18,314 nt of DNA, from the NCBI GenBank assembly GCA_937868555.1, contig CALMNI010000153.1, positions 1 through 18,314 of the forward strand, in the 5' to 3' direction. The stretch is from an uncultured bacterium (GTDB lineage Bacteria > Patescibacteriota > Patescibacteriia > Patescibacteriales > Patescibacteriaceae). Numbering within the stretch: the stretch's first letter is position 1; each line of letters begins with the position of its first letter. The notes beneath the pieces were generated by a model. The model made no database searches. It was not told the origin of the DNA and saw nothing but the letters and a program-made list of their open reading frames with translations. Shown here piece by piece: positions 1 through 6,773 of this stretch. The position numbers and the translations under genes were made by a program.

Positions 1-17
1 AATACTTTTTCATACGT

Positions 18-23
18 TATAGT
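18..23 (+). promoter_or_regulatory. Putative -10 box of holA (leaderless)
   Basis: TATAGT lies six bases before the holA ATG at 30. Transcription normally starts about seven bases after a -10 box, which would place the first mRNA base at or next to the A of the start codon. A -35 box would lie outside the window or is absent. The same spacing recurs before smc and ferritin. Confidence 0.45.
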
Positions 24-29
24 ATCGAT

Positions 30-1061
30 ATGCTTATATTTCTTTATGGCTCCGATGATTTCCGAGCCCGGCAAAAAATAACCGACTTGCGGGAAAAGTT
101 TATTAAAGAAGTTGATCCCGGTGCATCGAGCTTATCCGCGTTAGATGCTTCGCGGGCAACGCTTGATGATCTTTCTTCGCTGTACCGCTCCGGATCATTA
201 TTTACGAAACGTCGTTTTGTCGTACTTGAAAAAGTCCTTGATAATAAAAACAAAGATTTTATTGAGGACCTCACTTTATTTATTGAAGGCGAAAAAAAGA
301 ATGAGAATATTTTGGTTGTGTATGAACCGAAGTTTGTCGAGAAAAAAATTGCCGGAAAGAATTTAATAATGAAGCCGGGGGCTGATGATAAAACTGTACC
401 ATTATCAAAAATTGAAAAGAAGCTGTTTGATGTATTGTCTAAAGGCGATTTTGTACAATCTTTCTTTCCGGCGAGCGGTGCCAACTTATTAAAAATCCTA
501 GCGGGAATAGCAAAACAACATGGTGCCACCCTATCAATTCCCGCAGCACAGCTTTTAATACGGCTTATTGGTACTGATTTGTGGCCCTTGTCACGCGAAT
601 TAGCTAAGCTGGCCGCCTATGCAGCCGCTATGAGCAAAGATAACGCGGCAACGATTAGCGAGGCTGATGTACGCTTGTTAGTGAGCCAATCGGTGACTGA
701 TAGCATTTTTGCTTTAACGGATGCTCTCGGGAATAGGCAAAGCGCCTCAGCAATTCAATTGTTGGAGGAACAGTTAAACTCCGGAAGCAATGCCAATTAT
801 TTGCTTACCATGATGTTGTGGCAATTCAAAATTTTAGCATCCGTGCGCCAAGGGTTAGACGAAGGGCATTCGCCTAAAGAATTAGCTAAAGCGCTTGCTT
901 TGCATCCCTATGTTCTTGAGAAAAGTATAAATCAGGTGCGTAAGTTTAGTTTTCCTCATCTTGAGAGGGCGATAAATAAATTAGTCGAAGCTGACTATAA
1001 ATCAAAAACCGGACAAGGAACTTTAGAAGAATTATTGCCGGTTGTAATCGCTAGTTTATAG
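30..1061 (+). CDS. holA: DNA polymerase III delta subunit (HolA-like)
   Basis: The 343-residue product matches the delta subunit of the bacterial clamp loader, which opens the beta sliding clamp and loads it on primed DNA. The N-terminus (MLIFLYGSDDFRARQKI) is the usual delta start. The middle holds the 'GSLFTKRRFVVLE' segment of the N-terminal AAA+-like domain, which lacks an ATP-binding P-loop as expected for delta. The C-terminal third (about residues 215-340) is the helical collar region, with 'SDSIFALTDALGNR'-type sequence. Length is normal for the family. The ATG at 30 has no Shine-Dalgarno and is preceded by a -10-like box, suggesting a leaderless message. The gene converges on rpsT; holA next to rpsT is a common bacterial neighbourhood, including in Bacillus. 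It ends in TAG. Upstream context is missing because the window begins 29 bases earlier. Confidence 0.93.
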   Translation: MLIFLYGSDDFRARQKITDLREKFIKEVDPGASSLSALDASRATLDDLSSLYRSGSLFTKRRFVVLEKVLDNKNKDFIEDLTLFIEGEKKNENILVVYEPKFVEKKIAGKNLIMKPGADDKTVPLSKIEKKLFDVLSKGDFVQSFFPASGANLLKILAGIAKQHGATLSIPAAQLLIRLIGTDLWPLSRELAKLAAYAAAMSKDNAATISEADVRLLVSQSVTDSIFALTDALGNRQSASAIQLLEEQLNSGSNANYLLTMMLWQFKILASVRQGLDEGHSPKELAKALALHPYVLEKSINQVRKFSFPHLERAINKLVEADYKSKTGQGTLEELLPVVIASL

Positions 1062-1093
1062 GAGCTCACTTCATAGCACTGTCTATAATATAA

Positions 1094-1192
1094 TGTCATT
1101 TCGACGAACGCCGTAGGCGTGAGGAGAAATCTGTTACACTGAAAAAGATTTCTCAGTCGCTTTGCCTGCCGGCAGGCTCCTTCGAAATGACA
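1094..1192. repeat. Palindromic repeat, family A copy 1
   Basis: The element is bounded by an inverted pair TGTCATTTCG / CGAAATGACA. Inside, ACGCC-gta-GGCGT and CCTGCCGGCAGG form side hairpins, and GAGAAATCT pairs with AGATTTCTC across the centre, so the whole can fold into a branched cruciform. It lies in the gap between convergent holA and rpsT. Copies with the same ends are at 4361-4450 and, in hybrid form, at 15601-15691. No coding sequence is present. It resembles small non-autonomous palindromic elements (MITE- or REP-like), but no transposase is in the window and no clear target duplication is visible. Confidence 0.85.
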
Positions 1193-1215
1193 ATTATACT
1201 TTAACTAGCGTAACT

Positions 1216-1243
1216 AAAAAACCTCCCTTCCGGGAGGCTTTTT
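1216..1243 (-). terminator. Intrinsic terminator of rpsT (bidirectional)
   Basis: A stem CCTCCC/GGGAGG (1222-1237) with a four-base loop is flanked by six A on the left and CTTTTT on the right. Read on the minus strand it ends in six T, just after the rpsT stop. Read on the plus strand it could also stop holA transcripts. Confidence 0.85.
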
Positions 1244-1249
1244 AGTCTA

Positions 1250-1522
1250 TTATTTCTTCGCCTTAGCAGCAACGTTCAATTTCTTTTGTAAACGAGACTT
1301 CCGGCGATTGACCGTATTCTTTTTCAAAAGACCTTTCTTCGCTGCCTTGTCCAAGGCTTTAGCAGTATCGCGGAGAAGAGAAGCGGCTGTGCTTTCGCCG
1401 GCAGAAATCGCTTTCTTGGTCTTCTTAGTTAAGAGATTAATCTTATCTTTGACCTCGGCATTTTTCAAAGCGCGCTTAATGCTCTTGCGCAGTTCTTTCT
1501 TTGCTGATTTTATATTAGGCAT
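1250..1522 (-). CDS. rpsT: 30S ribosomal protein S20
   Basis: The 90-residue, very lysine-rich protein is S20, which binds 16S rRNA in the body of the small subunit. The N-terminus MPNIKSAKKELRKS and the closing 'KKNTVNRRKSRLQKKL' motif are diagnostic: the first helix contacts rRNA and the conserved NxxxRxKSRL segment lies near the C-terminus. Length is normal (about 85-90). The gene has its own strong promoter (1551-1579, minus strand) and a terminator directly after it, so it is probably transcribed alone. The predicted leader is about 22 bases and shows no clear Shine-Dalgarno sequence before the ATG. Confidence 0.97.
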   Translation of the reverse strand: MPNIKSAKKELRKSIKRALKNAEVKDKINLLTKKTKKAISAGESTAASLLRDTAKALDKAAKKGLLKKNTVNRRKSRLQKKLNVAAKAKK

Positions 1523-1550
1523 AGAATCTTAATGGTTAATTGATATAGGG

Positions 1551-1579
1551 ATTATAACAAGACAATACGGGTTTGTAAA
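1551..1579 (-). promoter_or_regulatory. Sigma-70-type promoter of rpsT
   Basis: On the minus strand: TTTACA (1579-1574), 17-base spacer, TATAAT (1556-1551), with a TG one base before the -10 (extended -10). This is close to consensus. The predicted start of transcription is near 1544, about 22 bases before the ATG. Confidence 0.85.
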
Positions 1580-1581
1580 GG

Positions 1582-1610
1582 TTGACAGGGGAGCTTTTTT
1601 GGAGTATAAA
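1582..1610 (+). promoter_or_regulatory. Sigma-70-type promoter of the 71-codon gene
   Basis: TTGACA (1582-1587), 17-base spacer, TATAAA (1605-1610). It runs opposite to the rpsT promoter; the two -35 boxes are separated by only two bases. The predicted transcription start is near 1617, which rules out the in-frame TTG at 1599 as the start codon. Confidence 0.8.
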
Positions 1611-1655
1611 GGGACAGAAGATTGCCGCCTAAGCGGTGATGGGAAAAGAAACTAT

Positions 1656-1871
1656 ATGGAGCCACTCGCTCAAGAAATATTCGAACTTGTGATGGTAAAA
1701 ATCCGCGAACAAGCGGCCTATAATCGCGATGCGTATAAGGAGCTTGTTGAAGAAACCATCGACTACTTTAATGAACGCGGCAAGATTGATGATGACGACA
1801 ACGTCGAATTTATCCGCGATCAGCTTATGGATATGTGGGAACAAGTTGAAACAGAGCTGGGAGAAGAGTAG
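1656..1871 (+). CDS. Small acidic helical protein, unknown function
   Basis: The product is 71 residues, MEPLAQEIFELVMVKIREQ at the start, with an acidic centre (GKIDDDDNVEFIRD) and tail (ETELGEE). It appears entirely helical, with no signal peptide, membrane segment or cysteine. I do not recognise the family. The reading frame is open back to a TTG at 1599, but that lies inside the promoter at 1582-1610, so the ATG at 1656 is preferred; the leader would be about 39 bases. It has a dedicated near-consensus promoter and a strong terminator, so it is very likely a real, well expressed monocistronic gene. The acidic character and the position back-to-back with rpsT hint at a role linked to nucleic-acid or ribosome biology, but that is only a guess. 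Confidence 0.75.
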   Translation: MEPLAQEIFELVMVKIREQAAYNRDAYKELVEETIDYFNERGKIDDDDNVEFIRDQLMDMWEQVETELGEE

Positions 1872-1891
1872 AATACTTTGCAATAATAAAA

Positions 1892-1915
1892 AAAACGACC
1901 CGTGAGGGTCGTTTT
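1892..1915. terminator. Bidirectional intrinsic terminator
   Basis: The stem AAAACGACCC / GGGTCGTTTT with a GTGA loop lies between the convergent stops of the 71-codon gene (1871) and typA (1928). The plus strand continues TTTTAGTTTT. The minus strand runs into a long T tract (complement of the A run 1888-1895), so termination should be strongest for typA. Confidence 0.9.
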
Positions 1916-1927
1916 AGTTTTATGTTG

Positions 1928-3742
1928 TTAGCTCTTAATGCCTAATTCTTTCTTTCGAGCTTGCGCTTTATCCAACGTCATTTTACGGATACGGATATTT
2001 AGAGGCGTAACTTCAACAAGCTCGTCATCGCCAATATATTCAAGCGATTCTTCAAGATCCATTGTTTTAGGGGCTTTAAAGTGTTCACTGACGCCGTCTC
2101 CTTTAGAGCGCATGTTGGAGAGCTGTTTAGCCTTGCAGATATTAACTTCGATGTCTTCGCCGCGGGCATTTTGTCCAACAACTTGTCCTTTATAAACCGG
2201 GATGCCGGGGCCGAAGAAAAGGGTACCGCGTCCTTGGATATTTAATAATCCATAGAGGTTTGAAGTTCCGGTTTCAAAAGCGACTAAAGATCCGCGATCG
2301 CGTTCCGGCCATTCGGCGCTGTCGTGTCGATAATCAAGGAAGCTCGCGTTTATTAAGCCGAGGCCGCGGGTATCGGAAAGAAATTCGCTGCGATAACCAA
2401 AGAGGCCGCGAGTCGGCATGATAAATTCTAAGAAGACAGTCGTTCCTTCTTTGCGCATATCTTTCATTTCAGCATGGCGGCTGCCCAGTTTTTGGATAAC
2501 GTTGCCGGACCATTCTTCAGGTACTTCGATAAAGACCTGTTCAAAAGGAACCAAGGTTTTTCCATCAACTTGCTTGGTAATAACTTGCGGACGGGAAACT
2601 TGGAATTCAAAACCTTCGCGGCGCAAGCGTTCGATGAGAATGGCGAGGTGCAATTCGCCGCGTCCGGAAACGATCCAGCCGCCGGAAGGATGATCTTCAA
2701 CGCGCAAGGCCATATCATTTTCCAATTCATTCATTAAGCGCTCGCGGATTTGGCGGGAGGTTGAAAATTTACCTTCTTTGCCGGCAAAGGGAGAGTCGTT
2801 GACGGTAAAAATCATCTGGACAGTTGGCTCTTCAATCGTCAAAATCGGCAAGGCTTCAGGGTGGGCGGGATCGGTAATCGTTTCACCAATATTGATGTCG
2901 GTAATACCGGAGAGAGCGATGATATCGCCGACGTTGGCGGTATCAGTATCAACCCTATCCAGTCCTTGGTAGGTCATAAGAGAAACAAGTCGGTGAGTCG
3001 TAATGCTGCCGTCGTGTTTTATGCGGGCGATTTGCTGACCCATCTTAATGGAACCATTGAAGAGAATACCCGTCGCTAAGCGTCCTTTAAATGAGTCGCC
3101 AGAGATAGTAGTAATAAGCATTTGCAAAGGTTTGGTAGCATCGCCGACTGGTTCAGGAACATGTTTGATAATGGCATCAAAGACCGGAGTAATATCTTTC
3201 ATGTGCGTCATGTCGTCGTTTTCGCCAGCTAAGCCATTTTTGGCGGATGCATACACGATAGGGAAATCGATAATGTCATCAGAAGCTCCGAGCTCAACGA
3301 AGAGATCAAATGTTTTATTCAAGGCAAAGTCGGTGCGTGCTCCTGGCTTATCGATTTTATTTACAACAACAATGACTCGTAAGCCAAGCGAGAGCGCTTT
3401 TTTTAGTACGAAGCGGGTTTGGGGCATAGGCCCTTCTTTGGCATCGATAAGCAATAAGCAGCCATCGGCCATTTTTAGAACGCGTTCCACTTCGCCTCCA
3501 AAGTCAGCGTGACCCGGAGTATCAATGATATTGATCTTGGTTCCTTTATAGATTACAGAAGCGTTTTTCGAGAAAATAGTGATGCCGCGCTCACGTTCGA
3601 GTTCGTTCGAATCCATGATGAGCGTTGAATCAGCCGTTTCCTTATTGAGGTGAGTTTCTGATTGTTTGAGCAAAGCATCGACAAGGGTCGTTTTACCGTG
3701 GTCGACGTGAGCAATAATGGCTATATTTCTTAGGTTTTTCAT
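1928..3742 (-). CDS. typA: Translational GTPase TypA/BipA
   Basis: The 604-residue protein is a full-length member of the TypA/BipA family of ribosome-associated GTPases, related to EF-G and LepA and implicated in stress and low-temperature ribosome assembly. Visible G motifs: G1 AHVDHGKTT (11-19), G2 around ERERGITI (49-56), G3 DTPGH (74-78), G4 NKID (128-131) and a SAK G5 near 166. They are followed by domain II, the EF-G-like domains III and V ([10 protein letters not shown]; '[18 protein letters not shown]') and the BipA-specific C-terminal domain with '[17 protein letters not shown]'. All key residues look intact. It has a perfect consensus promoter (3795-3823). Unusually, a terminator-like hairpin with six T sits between that promoter and the ATG, ending two bases before the start codon; no Shine-Dalgarno is visible. 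Confidence 0.97.
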   Translation of the reverse strand: MKNLRNIAIIAHVDHGKTTLVDALLKQSETHLNKETADSTLIMDSNELERERGITIFSKNASVIYKGTKINIIDTPGHADFGGEVERVLKMADGCLLLIDAKEGPMPQTRFVLKKALSLGLRVIVVVNKIDKPGARTDFALNKTFDLFVELGASDDIIDFPIVYASAKNGLAGENDDMTHMKDITPVFDAIIKHVPEPVGDATKPLQMLITTISGDSFKGRLATGILFNGSIKMGQQIARIKHDGSITTHRLVSLMTYQGLDRVDTDTANVGDIIALSGITDINIGETITDPAHPEALPILTIEEPTVQMIFTVNDSPFAGKEGKFSTSRQIRERLMNELENDMALRVEDHPSGGWIVSGRGELHLAILIERLRREGFEFQVSRPQVITKQVDGKTLVPFEQVFIEVPEEWSGNVIQKLGSRHAEMKDMRKEGTTVFLEFIMPTRGLFGYRSEFLSDTRGLGLINASFLDYRHDSAEWPERDRGSLVAFETGTSNLYGLLNIQGRGTLFFGPGIPVYKGQVVGQNARGEDIEVNICKAKQLSNMRSKGDGVSEHFKAPKTMDLEESLEYIGDDELVEVTPLNIRIRKMTLDKAQARKKELGIKS

Positions 3743-3770
3743 ATAAAAAAGCTGCCGAACGGCAGCACAT
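3693..3770 (-). other. Possible upstream ORF overlapping the typA start
   Basis: An ATG (3770-3768) directly at the foot of the leader hairpin opens a 25-codon frame ([15 protein letters not shown]...) that runs through the hairpin and T run and ends at TAA (3695-3693) inside typA, in another frame. Ribosomes on it would disrupt the hairpin. There is no Shine-Dalgarno and it may be chance. Confidence 0.25.
3745..3766 (-). terminator. Terminator/attenuator hairpin in the typA leader
   Basis: On the minus strand GCTGCC-GTTC-GGCAGC (3766-3751; it can pair to seven base pairs) is followed by six T (3750-3745), then AT and the typA ATG. This is a complete intrinsic terminator. The only visible typA promoter lies upstream of it, so typA transcripts must read through. 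It may also stop transcripts coming from ferritin, which has no other terminator. Confidence 0.8.
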
Positions 3771-3794
3771 AATCGTTAATGCCTTATATACAGT

Positions 3795-3823
3795 ATTATA
3801 GCAAATATTTTTTGCTTTGTCAA
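3795..3823 (-). promoter_or_regulatory. Consensus sigma-70 promoter of typA
   Basis: On the minus strand TTGACA (3823-3818), 17-base spacer, TATAAT (3800-3795), with TGC before the -10 (extended -10). Both hexamers match consensus exactly. The predicted start is near 3788, giving a leader of about 45 bases that contains the hairpin. Confidence 0.9.
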
Positions 3824-3829
3824 TTTATA

Positions 3830-4348
3830 TTAGATTGTATTCGTAAGAATGGATGAAGGATGGTATTGTCGCTGACCCAGCTCTGTATCCAGGGAAAGAA
3901 GCGATTGCTGATCATTATTCAGCGCATCAATTCGTTCGACAAGCCCGCCCAGGCTTTCTTCCTCTTCTTGTTGTTCTTCAACATACCATTCAAGTAGTTT
4001 TCCTAAAGCGGCGTCATCTTCCGATTTCGCCAGTTTTACCAAATTATTAATTGTTCCTGTAATATGCTTTTCATGGTGTAAACCGGCGGCGACTAAGCTG
4101 CGGGCATCACTGAGAGCTAATTCCGGCTTAGCTAATGCGTCTAATTCAATTGTTTCGCCGCGCTGAGCTAGATGGTTAAAGAAGCCCATGGCATGATCAA
4201 TTTCTTCTTTTGCTTGGACGCGGAACCAGCTAGCAAAACCCGGTAGTTGCAAAGCTTCGGCTTTAGCAGAAATTGCAAGATATGCATACGCTGAAAATAA
4301 CTCTTCGTTAATTTGTTTATGTAGAGCGTTGAGAATATTTGATGTCAT
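3830..4348 (-). CDS. Ferritin (bacterial non-haem, FtnA-like)
   Basis: The 172-residue four-helix protein stores iron by oxidising Fe(II) and depositing it in a 24-subunit shell. Ferroxidase-centre ligands are all visible: E16 (NEELFSAYAY), E49 and H52 (AKEEIDHAM), E93 (HHEKHITG), and E125/Q126/E128/E129 in WYVEEQQEEEE, which mirrors the WYVxEQxEEE signature of E. coli FtnA. The frame is open to an ATG at 4366, but that codon lies in the palindromic repeat. Two adjacent ATGs follow (4351 and 4348). I prefer 4348, because TATATT (4360-4355) lies exactly six bases before it, the same -10 spacing as holA and smc. No Shine-Dalgarno is visible. There is no terminator of its own before the typA promoter. 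Confidence 0.93.
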   Translation of the reverse strand: MTSNILNALHKQINEELFSAYAYLAISAKAEALQLPGFASWFRVQAKEEIDHAMGFFNHLAQRGETIELDALAKPELALSDARSLVAAGLHHEKHITGTINNLVKLAKSEDDAALGKLLEWYVEEQQEEEESLGGLVERIDALNNDQQSLLSLDTELGQRQYHPSSILTNTI

Positions 4349-4354
4349 CATATG

Positions 4355-4360
4355 AATATA
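4355..4360 (-). promoter_or_regulatory. Putative -10 box of ferritin (leaderless)
   Basis: On the minus strand TATATT directly abuts the end of the palindromic repeat and lies six bases before the ATG at 4348. Any -35 contact would fall inside the repeat. Confidence 0.4.
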
Positions 4361-4450
4361 TGTCATTTCGACGAACGCCGAAGGCGGGGAGGAGAAATCT
4401 TTTTAGATTTCTCAGTTCTCCGCTTTTCAGCGGAGTCCTTCGAAATGACA
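4361..4450. repeat. Palindromic repeat, family A copy 2
   Basis: The ends TGTCATTTCG / CGAAATGACA form a perfect inverted pair. Centre AGAAATCT-tttt-AGATTTCT is a perfect eight-base hairpin, and CTCCGC-ttttca-GCGGAG forms a side arm. It fills almost the whole gap between uppP and ferritin and therefore forms the ferritin upstream region. Confidence 0.88.
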
Positions 4451-4456
4451 ATAAAA

Positions 4457-5215
4457 TTATAGTAAAAATAGAATAATGAACAGGCCAATAATTATACGGT
4501 ACCAGCCAAAGCTGGCAAAGGAGTGCTTTTCAATATAACGAAGAAATGCCCGAATAGCAATGAGGGCAGTTAGAAAAGCCGCAATGAAGCCAGTTGCTAA
4601 TAATTGCCATTCATGAGCACTAAAGCTTGCATTACTTTTAATGATGTCCAAGCCGCTTGCTGCCGCCATGGTTGGGATGGCTAATAAAAATGAAAATTCA
4701 ACAATCGTTTTTTTGCTGAGACCCAGAGCCTGCCCGCCTATAATAGTGGCGGCCGATCGCGAAACGCCTGGGATGACGGCTAAGGCTTGGAAAAAACCAA
4801 CGCCTATGGATTGCTGGTAAGAAATATTTTCGTTTTCCACTCGCGCTTTAAAGAATACTTCAAAGAGTATCATGACAATGCCACCGATAATAAGAGCTAG
4901 AGCAGTAATGAAAAGATTTCCTAATAAATAATTTTTTACCAAAGGGTACGCTACTAAACCGATTATTGCTGTTGGAACAAAAGCCCAGACAACGCGCATA
5001 AAGAGTTTACGGCTGATAAGAAGTTTTTTTGCGTAGAGCACAATGACGGCAAGGATGGCTCCCAGTTGAATATAAATATCGAAACTTTTTAAAAAATCAT
5101 TTTCGGTAAGGCCGAGTAACTTATTAGCAATAATAAGATGAGCGGTTGAAGAAATTGGTAGAAATTCAGTTAAGCCTTCAATAATGCCTAAAATAATGGC
5201 GTGGAGAATATTCAT
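4457..5215 (-). CDS. uppP: Undecaprenyl-diphosphatase UppP/BacA
   Basis: The 252-residue membrane protein removes a phosphate from undecaprenyl pyrophosphate, recycling the lipid carrier for peptidoglycan and other envelope polymers; its activity confers bacitracin tolerance. The two signature regions are present: EGLTEFLPISSTAHL (13-27) with the catalytic E13, E17, S23 and H26, and PGVSRSAATIIGG (149-161) with R153. About seven to eight hydrophobic segments span the protein. Length is near the usual 260-270. It is preceded by the palindromic repeat at 5224-5321, so its promoter must lie within or beyond the repeat. No Shine-Dalgarno is visible. It diverges from the Nramp-like gene. Together with the SpoIID-like protein it points to a peptidoglycan wall. 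Confidence 0.96.
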   Translation of the reverse strand: MNILHAIILGIIEGLTEFLPISSTAHLIIANKLLGLTENDFLKSFDIYIQLGAILAVIVLYAKKLLISRKLFMRVVWAFVPTAIIGLVAYPLVKNYLLGNLFITALALIIGGIVMILFEVFFKARVENENISYQQSIGVGFFQALAVIPGVSRSAATIIGGQALGLSKKTIVEFSFLLAIPTMAAASGLDIIKSNASFSAHEWQLLATGFIAAFLTALIAIRAFLRYIEKHSFASFGWYRIIIGLFIILFLL

Positions 5216-5223
5216 AGAAAAGC

Positions 5224-5321
5224 GTCATCCTGAACAAGCTCCGCGAAGCGGAGCGCAGGTTCAGGATCCATGATAACGTAGTTACTACGAAATAATGGAT
5301 CCTGGCCTACGCCAGGATGAC
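5224..5321. repeat. Palindromic repeat, family B
   Basis: The ends GTCATCCTG (5224-5232) and CAGGATGAC (5313-5321) are inverted. Nested pairs are GCTCCGC-gaa-GCGGAGC, CCTGAAC/GTTCAGG, ATCCTGGC-ctac-GCCAGGAT, AGGATCCAT/ATGGATCCT and the central GTAGT-t-ACTAC, so several alternative folds compete. It occupies the divergent uppP/Nramp intergenic gap. Its ends differ from family A although both begin GTCAT. Confidence 0.85.
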
Positions 5322-5330
5322 ATGAAGATA

Positions 5331-5339
5331 TGTTATACT
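5331..5339 (+). promoter_or_regulatory. Putative extended -10 promoter of the Nramp-like gene
   Basis: TGTTATACT is a good extended -10 (TGn plus TATACT) placed just after the palindromic repeat, predicting a start near 5346 and a leader of about 19 bases. No -35 match is visible at the right distance. An alternative weak box TAATAT (5353-5358) lies six bases before the ATG. Confidence 0.45.
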
Positions 5340-5364
5340 TTGATTATAGCAATAATATACTTTC

Positions 5365-6768
5365 ATGACTAAACAAAATATTTTTAAGCCATTTCCACAG
5401 CCGATCTCTTTTAAAAGGATGATAGGGCCGAGTTTTATTATTCTCGCCTTCGGTCTTGGTTCTGGTGAGCTGATTTTGTGGCCATACTTGGCGGCTAATT
5501 ATGGTTTAGGAATTGTTTGGGCGGCGCTACTGGGCTTATCTTGCCAATATTTCATTAATATGGAAATCGAGCGTTATGCTTTGGTTCGTGGGGAAAGTGT
5601 TTTTGTTGGTTTATCCCGTCGCCTACCCTTGATTTCTTATTGGTTTATCATTTCGACTTTTGTTGGTTTCGGTTTGCCGGGAATTATCGCTGCCGCTGCT
5701 CAAAGTCTTTCTTTGGCTTTTGGCATAGACCAGTATCGCTGGCTGGCAGTGGGGCTGTTGATACTGTGCGGACTTATTTTGAGTTCTGGAAAAAGCGTCT
5801 ATGGCCTCATGGAGAAATTAACCAAGTACGTTATCTTGATATCAGTTGGCATGTTACTGGTTTTGGTTTTTCTTATTTTCCGCGTTGAACATGCTATTGA
5901 ATTCGCTCAGGGCTTGATTGGCATTGGACCCAATTATTCTTTTATCCCAGCCGGTATTAGTCTCGCAACATTTTTGGCTGCTTTTGCTTATTCCGGAGCC
6001 GGAGGTAATTTAAATCTTGCGCAATCTATTTATATAAAGGAAAAAGGGTATGGCATGGGGGCCTATAGCCAAAAAATCAGTGGTTTATTCCGTGAAGGGA
6101 AAATTGATGATTCTATAAAACTGAGCGGTGAAAATTTTTCCAGTACAGCGGATAATATGAAGCGTTTTAATAGTTGGTGGAAAAAGATCGGTCTTGAGCA
6201 CGCTTTGGTTTTTTGGTTTTTGGGCTTCATTGCCATGGCCTTATTAATGATTCTTTCCTATGGTTCTACTTTTGGAGCTGCCGGAAATGCTCAAGGAATT
6301 GCTTTTATCCAAAATCAAGCATCTCATGTTGCTTCGGTACTGGGTGCTCCTCTTGGGCTGGGGCTTTTAGTTATTATTGGCTTGCTGTTATCACAAACTC
6401 AACTTGGAATTCTTGATTCTACTTCGCGTATTATGTCGGAAAATGCCGCTTTGTTGCAAATTGGAAAAGATAAGAAAAAACCCGTTCATCTCAGTCGTTT
6501 TTATTATATGTTTGTTTGGGCTCAAATTGCCTTTGGTTGCTTATTGTTCATATTTAATTTTTCGGAACCAAAACAATTAATTGTTCTTGGCGCCATTATT
6601 AACGCTTGGGCTATGATTGTCCATATTGCCTTGGTTTTTTATTTGAATCATAAAGAGCTAGCCAAAGAGTTTCGTCCAAAAATGTGGCGTAAAATTGTTA
6701 TCACTTTAGTGTTTATAATTTTCTTGAGCTTCGGTTTTTTTACTCTGTGGAGCAATTTTTTTAAGTAA
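5365..6768 (+). CDS. Atypical Nramp-family (SLC11-like) transporter
   Basis: The 467-residue protein has about eleven hydrophobic segments and the Nramp-family layout, probably importing a divalent metal across the cytoplasmic membrane. The first helix region reads GPSFIILAFGLGSGELILWP (21-40): the position of the DPGN metal-binding motif is occupied by GSGE. The sixth-helix region reads AYSGAGGNLNLAQSIYIKEK (208-227), where canonical Nramps carry MPHN. Both ion-binding motifs are therefore replaced, as in several divergent Nramp-related subfamilies, so manganese or iron should not be assumed as substrate. A cytoplasmic insert of about 45 residues (LFREGKIDDS onward, 241-285) follows the sixth helix. 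The gene stands alone behind the family B repeat, divergent from uppP, and is followed by the prepilin promoter. Confidence 0.8.
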   Translation: MTKQNIFKPFPQPISFKRMIGPSFIILAFGLGSGELILWPYLAANYGLGIVWAALLGLSCQYFINMEIERYALVRGESVFVGLSRRLPLISYWFIISTFVGFGLPGIIAAAAQSLSLAFGIDQYRWLAVGLLILCGLILSSGKSVYGLMEKLTKYVILISVGMLLVLVFLIFRVEHAIEFAQGLIGIGPNYSFIPAGISLATFLAAFAYSGAGGNLNLAQSIYIKEKGYGMGAYSQKISGLFREGKIDDSIKLSGENFSSTADNMKRFNSWWKKIGLEHALVFWFLGFIAMALLMILSYGSTFGAAGNAQGIAFIQNQASHVASVLGAPLGLGLLVIIGLLLSQTQLGILDSTSRIMSENAALLQIGKDKKKPVHLSRFYYMFVWAQIAFGCLLFIFNFSEPKQLIVLGAIINAWAMIVHIALVFYLNHKELAKEFRPKMWRKIVITLVFIIFLSFGFFTLWSNFFK

Positions 6769-6773
6769 AGATG

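Noticed and set aside
1599..1655. TTG start giving a 90-residue version of the small acidic protein
   Set aside because: The TTG lies between the -35 and -10 boxes of the promoter at 1582-1610, so it would not be in the transcript; the added residues also differ in character.
3048..3512. Long plus-strand open frame opposite typA
   Set aside because: It is antisense to an intact, highly conserved GTPase and its product is low-complexity with no family features.
3801..3815. GCAAA/TTTGC hairpin after ferritin as its terminator
   Set aside because: Only five A/T-rich pairs, and it overlaps the spacer of the typA promoter; too weak to call.
4349..4366. Upstream ATGs of ferritin (4366 and 4351)
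   Set aside because: The first lies in the palindromic repeat and adds residues not typical of ferritins. The second is possible, but the -10 spacing favours 4348.
1094..5321. Palindromic repeats as part of a CRISPR array
   Set aside because: The copies are dispersed, differ internally, and have no regular spacers or cas genes nearby.
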